From an uncultured Lachnospiraceae bacterium (GTDB lineage Bacteria; Bacillota; Clostridia; Lachnospirales; Lachnospiraceae): a stretch of 7,765 nt of DNA. Positions within the stretch are counted from its first letter, which is position 1; every line of letters begins with the position of its first letter. The notes below the pieces were generated by a model. That model did no database searches. It was not told where the DNA came from and saw nothing but the letters and a program-made list of their open reading frames with translations. A program made the position numbers and the translations under genes. Shown in pieces: positions 6,860 to 7,765 of this stretch. The DNA is taken from the NCBI GenBank assembly GCA_910583815.1, contig CAJTZB010000122.1, positions 1-7,765 on the forward strand, written 5' to 3'.

Positions 6860-7420
6860 TTACCAAACGTTTCCATATGCGTCACATTCCGTATAAATCT
6901 CTTCATCGTCAAATATTTCATTGCGATAATATACGGTATATGGGACAATATACATCACTTCCATGCTTGTATCTTTATATGTAACAGACTCTTTAATTAA
7001 TATCCTTGCCTCAGGATGGCAATATGTAACTACCGTATCTGCAGAAATCAGTTCCGGAAACCTGTAAGGAAGAGTATACTTCCACTCCGTTGTCTGCTTC
7101 AATGTAGCAAGCCTTGTTCCGTCTGCCGCATATGTATTCTGTGTAATTTCTCCCTTTGCAATAGCGCGCATCTCGGCACTGCGGTAATAGTAGTTGGTCA
7201 CTTCCCTTTCTGTCCTGATTCCTTCATTTTCCGCAAGGAATACACTGACAGAAGGAACCTTCTCTACTTTATAGAGTTCGTATACCTCTCCTTCATAGAC
7301 GATAGTCTGTGCCACTGCCTCCTGTGACTGCTGTGTCTCTGCCTTTGCTGACACCGCCGGCTGCAAGAGGAACATTGCCCCCATAAGCAGCGCCATTGCT
7401 CTCATTTTCCCATTTCTCAT
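6860..7420 (-). CDS. Small secreted protein of unknown function
   Basis: I do not recognise this family. The 186-residue product begins with a clear Sec signal peptide: a basic start (MRNGKMR), a hydrophobic core (about 7-20) and a likely signal-peptidase I site after AKA at 25-27. No lipobox cysteine follows, so the mature protein of about 159 residues is probably released or wall-associated. The mature part is polar and rich in Tyr, Thr and Glu (YYYR at 77-80, TVYYRNEIF), with no repeat or further membrane segment. It has only two cysteines, Cys134 and Cys179, which could form a disulfide. The ATG start has AGGAG about 10 nt upstream. It lies 70 bp after the preceding gene with no terminator between them, so co-transcription is likely, and it ends before the strong hairpin at 6762-6801. 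The reading frame is convincing because of the signal peptide and start signal. Confidence 0.8.
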   Translation of the reverse strand: MRNGKMRAMALLMGAMFLLQPAVSAKAETQQSQEAVAQTIVYEGEVYELYKVEKVPSVSVFLAENEGIRTEREVTNYYYRSAEMRAIAKGEITQNTYAADGTRLATLKQTTEWKYTLPYRFPELISADTVVTYCHPEARILIKESVTYKDTSMEVMYIVPYTVYYRNEIFDDEEIYTECDAYGNVW

Positions 7421-7490
7421 ACGTAGTTTTCTCCTTTTCCTATACTCTTTTGTAAAACTTTTATCGTAGTTCCCACCTATATGCAGTCAG

Positions 7491-7765
7491 CTACCGCCCT
7501 GCTTTTGATAAGGAAACTGCTTCAATAATCTTTTCTGCCTCCGCTTCATCCATCCCATAAAAATAAAAGTCAACCATGTACTCTCCCTCTTTCCAAAGAT
7601 AAGAAACGCTGACTCCTTCCACCTTTGATTTGATAACTTCTTTGCTGCCAATGAAAAACTGCTCTACCGTGCTGTCTTGTGCAAAATGCACTTCAACTTC
7701 ATTGCTAAATCTGTTGACGGAAATATGGAACAATGCTTCTCCTTGGCTGTTTATATACCGAAATA
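7491..7765 (-). CDS. C-terminal end of a protein resembling DUF4367 (5' end cut by window edge)
   Basis: The frame is open from the right edge (FRYINSQGEALFHISVNRFS...) to a TAG at 7491-7493, giving 90 visible residues. A TTG within it (7731-7733) has an AAGGAG-like sequence upstream and could be mistaken for a start. The residues before it (YINSQGEALFHI) read as ordinary strand-forming protein and continue smoothly, so the gene very likely begins outside the window. The layout is a beta strand with an NxxG turn, SYLWKEGEYMVDFYFYG, then the terminal helix MDEAEAEKIIEAVSL. It resembles the end of DUF4367 domains, which often occur at the C-terminus of anti-sigma-like membrane proteins. This assignment comes from recall of the pattern only. 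The upstream part, where a membrane segment or anti-sigma domain would be, is not visible. Confidence 0.6.
   Translation of the reverse strand, partial: FRYINSQGEALFHISVNRFSNEVEVHFAQDSTVEQFFIGSKEVIKSKVEGVSVSYLWKEGEYMVDFYFYGMDEAEAEKIIEAVSLSKAGR

Noticed and set aside
6839..6862. Short direct repeat (CACTGTCTTT / CACTGTTTTA) around the stop of the secreted-protein gene
   Set aside because: It is only about 6-7 identical bases in AT-rich sequence with no other sign of an att site or mobile element.
7491..7733. An 80-residue gene starting at TTG (7731-7733)
   Set aside because: The frame stays open to the window edge with sensible protein sequence before the TTG, so it is more likely the end of a longer gene. 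The AAGGAG-like sequence is probably a coincidence of Lys/Gly codons.

Overview
The window looks like chromosomal DNA of a Gram-positive, low-to-mid GC member of the Firmicutes (Bacillota), most likely a gut Clostridia such as a Lachnospiraceae. This is inferred from strong GGAGG-type ribosome binding sites, short tightly packed operons, a GTG start, a short Bacillus-type mannose-6-phosphate isomerase, a YesL/DUF624 membrane protein and a Firmicute-style heterodimeric ABC exporter. All genes I can support lie on the minus strand, so transcription runs from the right edge to the left edge.

Reading in the direction of transcription: (1) 7765-6860 holds the C-terminal end of a protein resembling DUF4367, then a small secreted protein of unknown function. 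A strong hairpin terminator at 6762-6801 follows. (2) 6701-3032 is a two-gene operon for a heterodimeric ABC exporter, with a promoter at 6673-6701. One subunit has a degenerate nucleotide-binding domain (Asp for the catalytic Glu, Gln for the switch His). The other has a degenerate signature motif. (3) 3047-1 is a carbohydrate operon, manA - yesL-like - glgB. Its promoter sits inside the last codons of the second ABC gene. The manA and yesL-like genes overlap by 8 bp, and glgB follows 17 bp after the yesL-like gene and runs off the left edge. ManA links mannose 6-phosphate to fructose 6-phosphate and GlgB puts alpha-1,6 branches into glycogen, so the operon appears to concern sugar entry and storage. 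The role of the YesL-like protein is unknown.

The most unusual non-coding signals are in front of manA. A perfect 7-3-7 inverted repeat lies exactly on the -10 box and predicted transcription start, as expected of a repressor operator. Further down the leader are three tandem 15-nt units, each able to fold into a small hairpin, the last one against the manA ribosome binding site. All differences among the units are transitions. In one frame they are also synonymous in four of the five codons. I see no CRISPR array, tRNA, rRNA or insertion sequence, and no convincing novel defence or mobile system.
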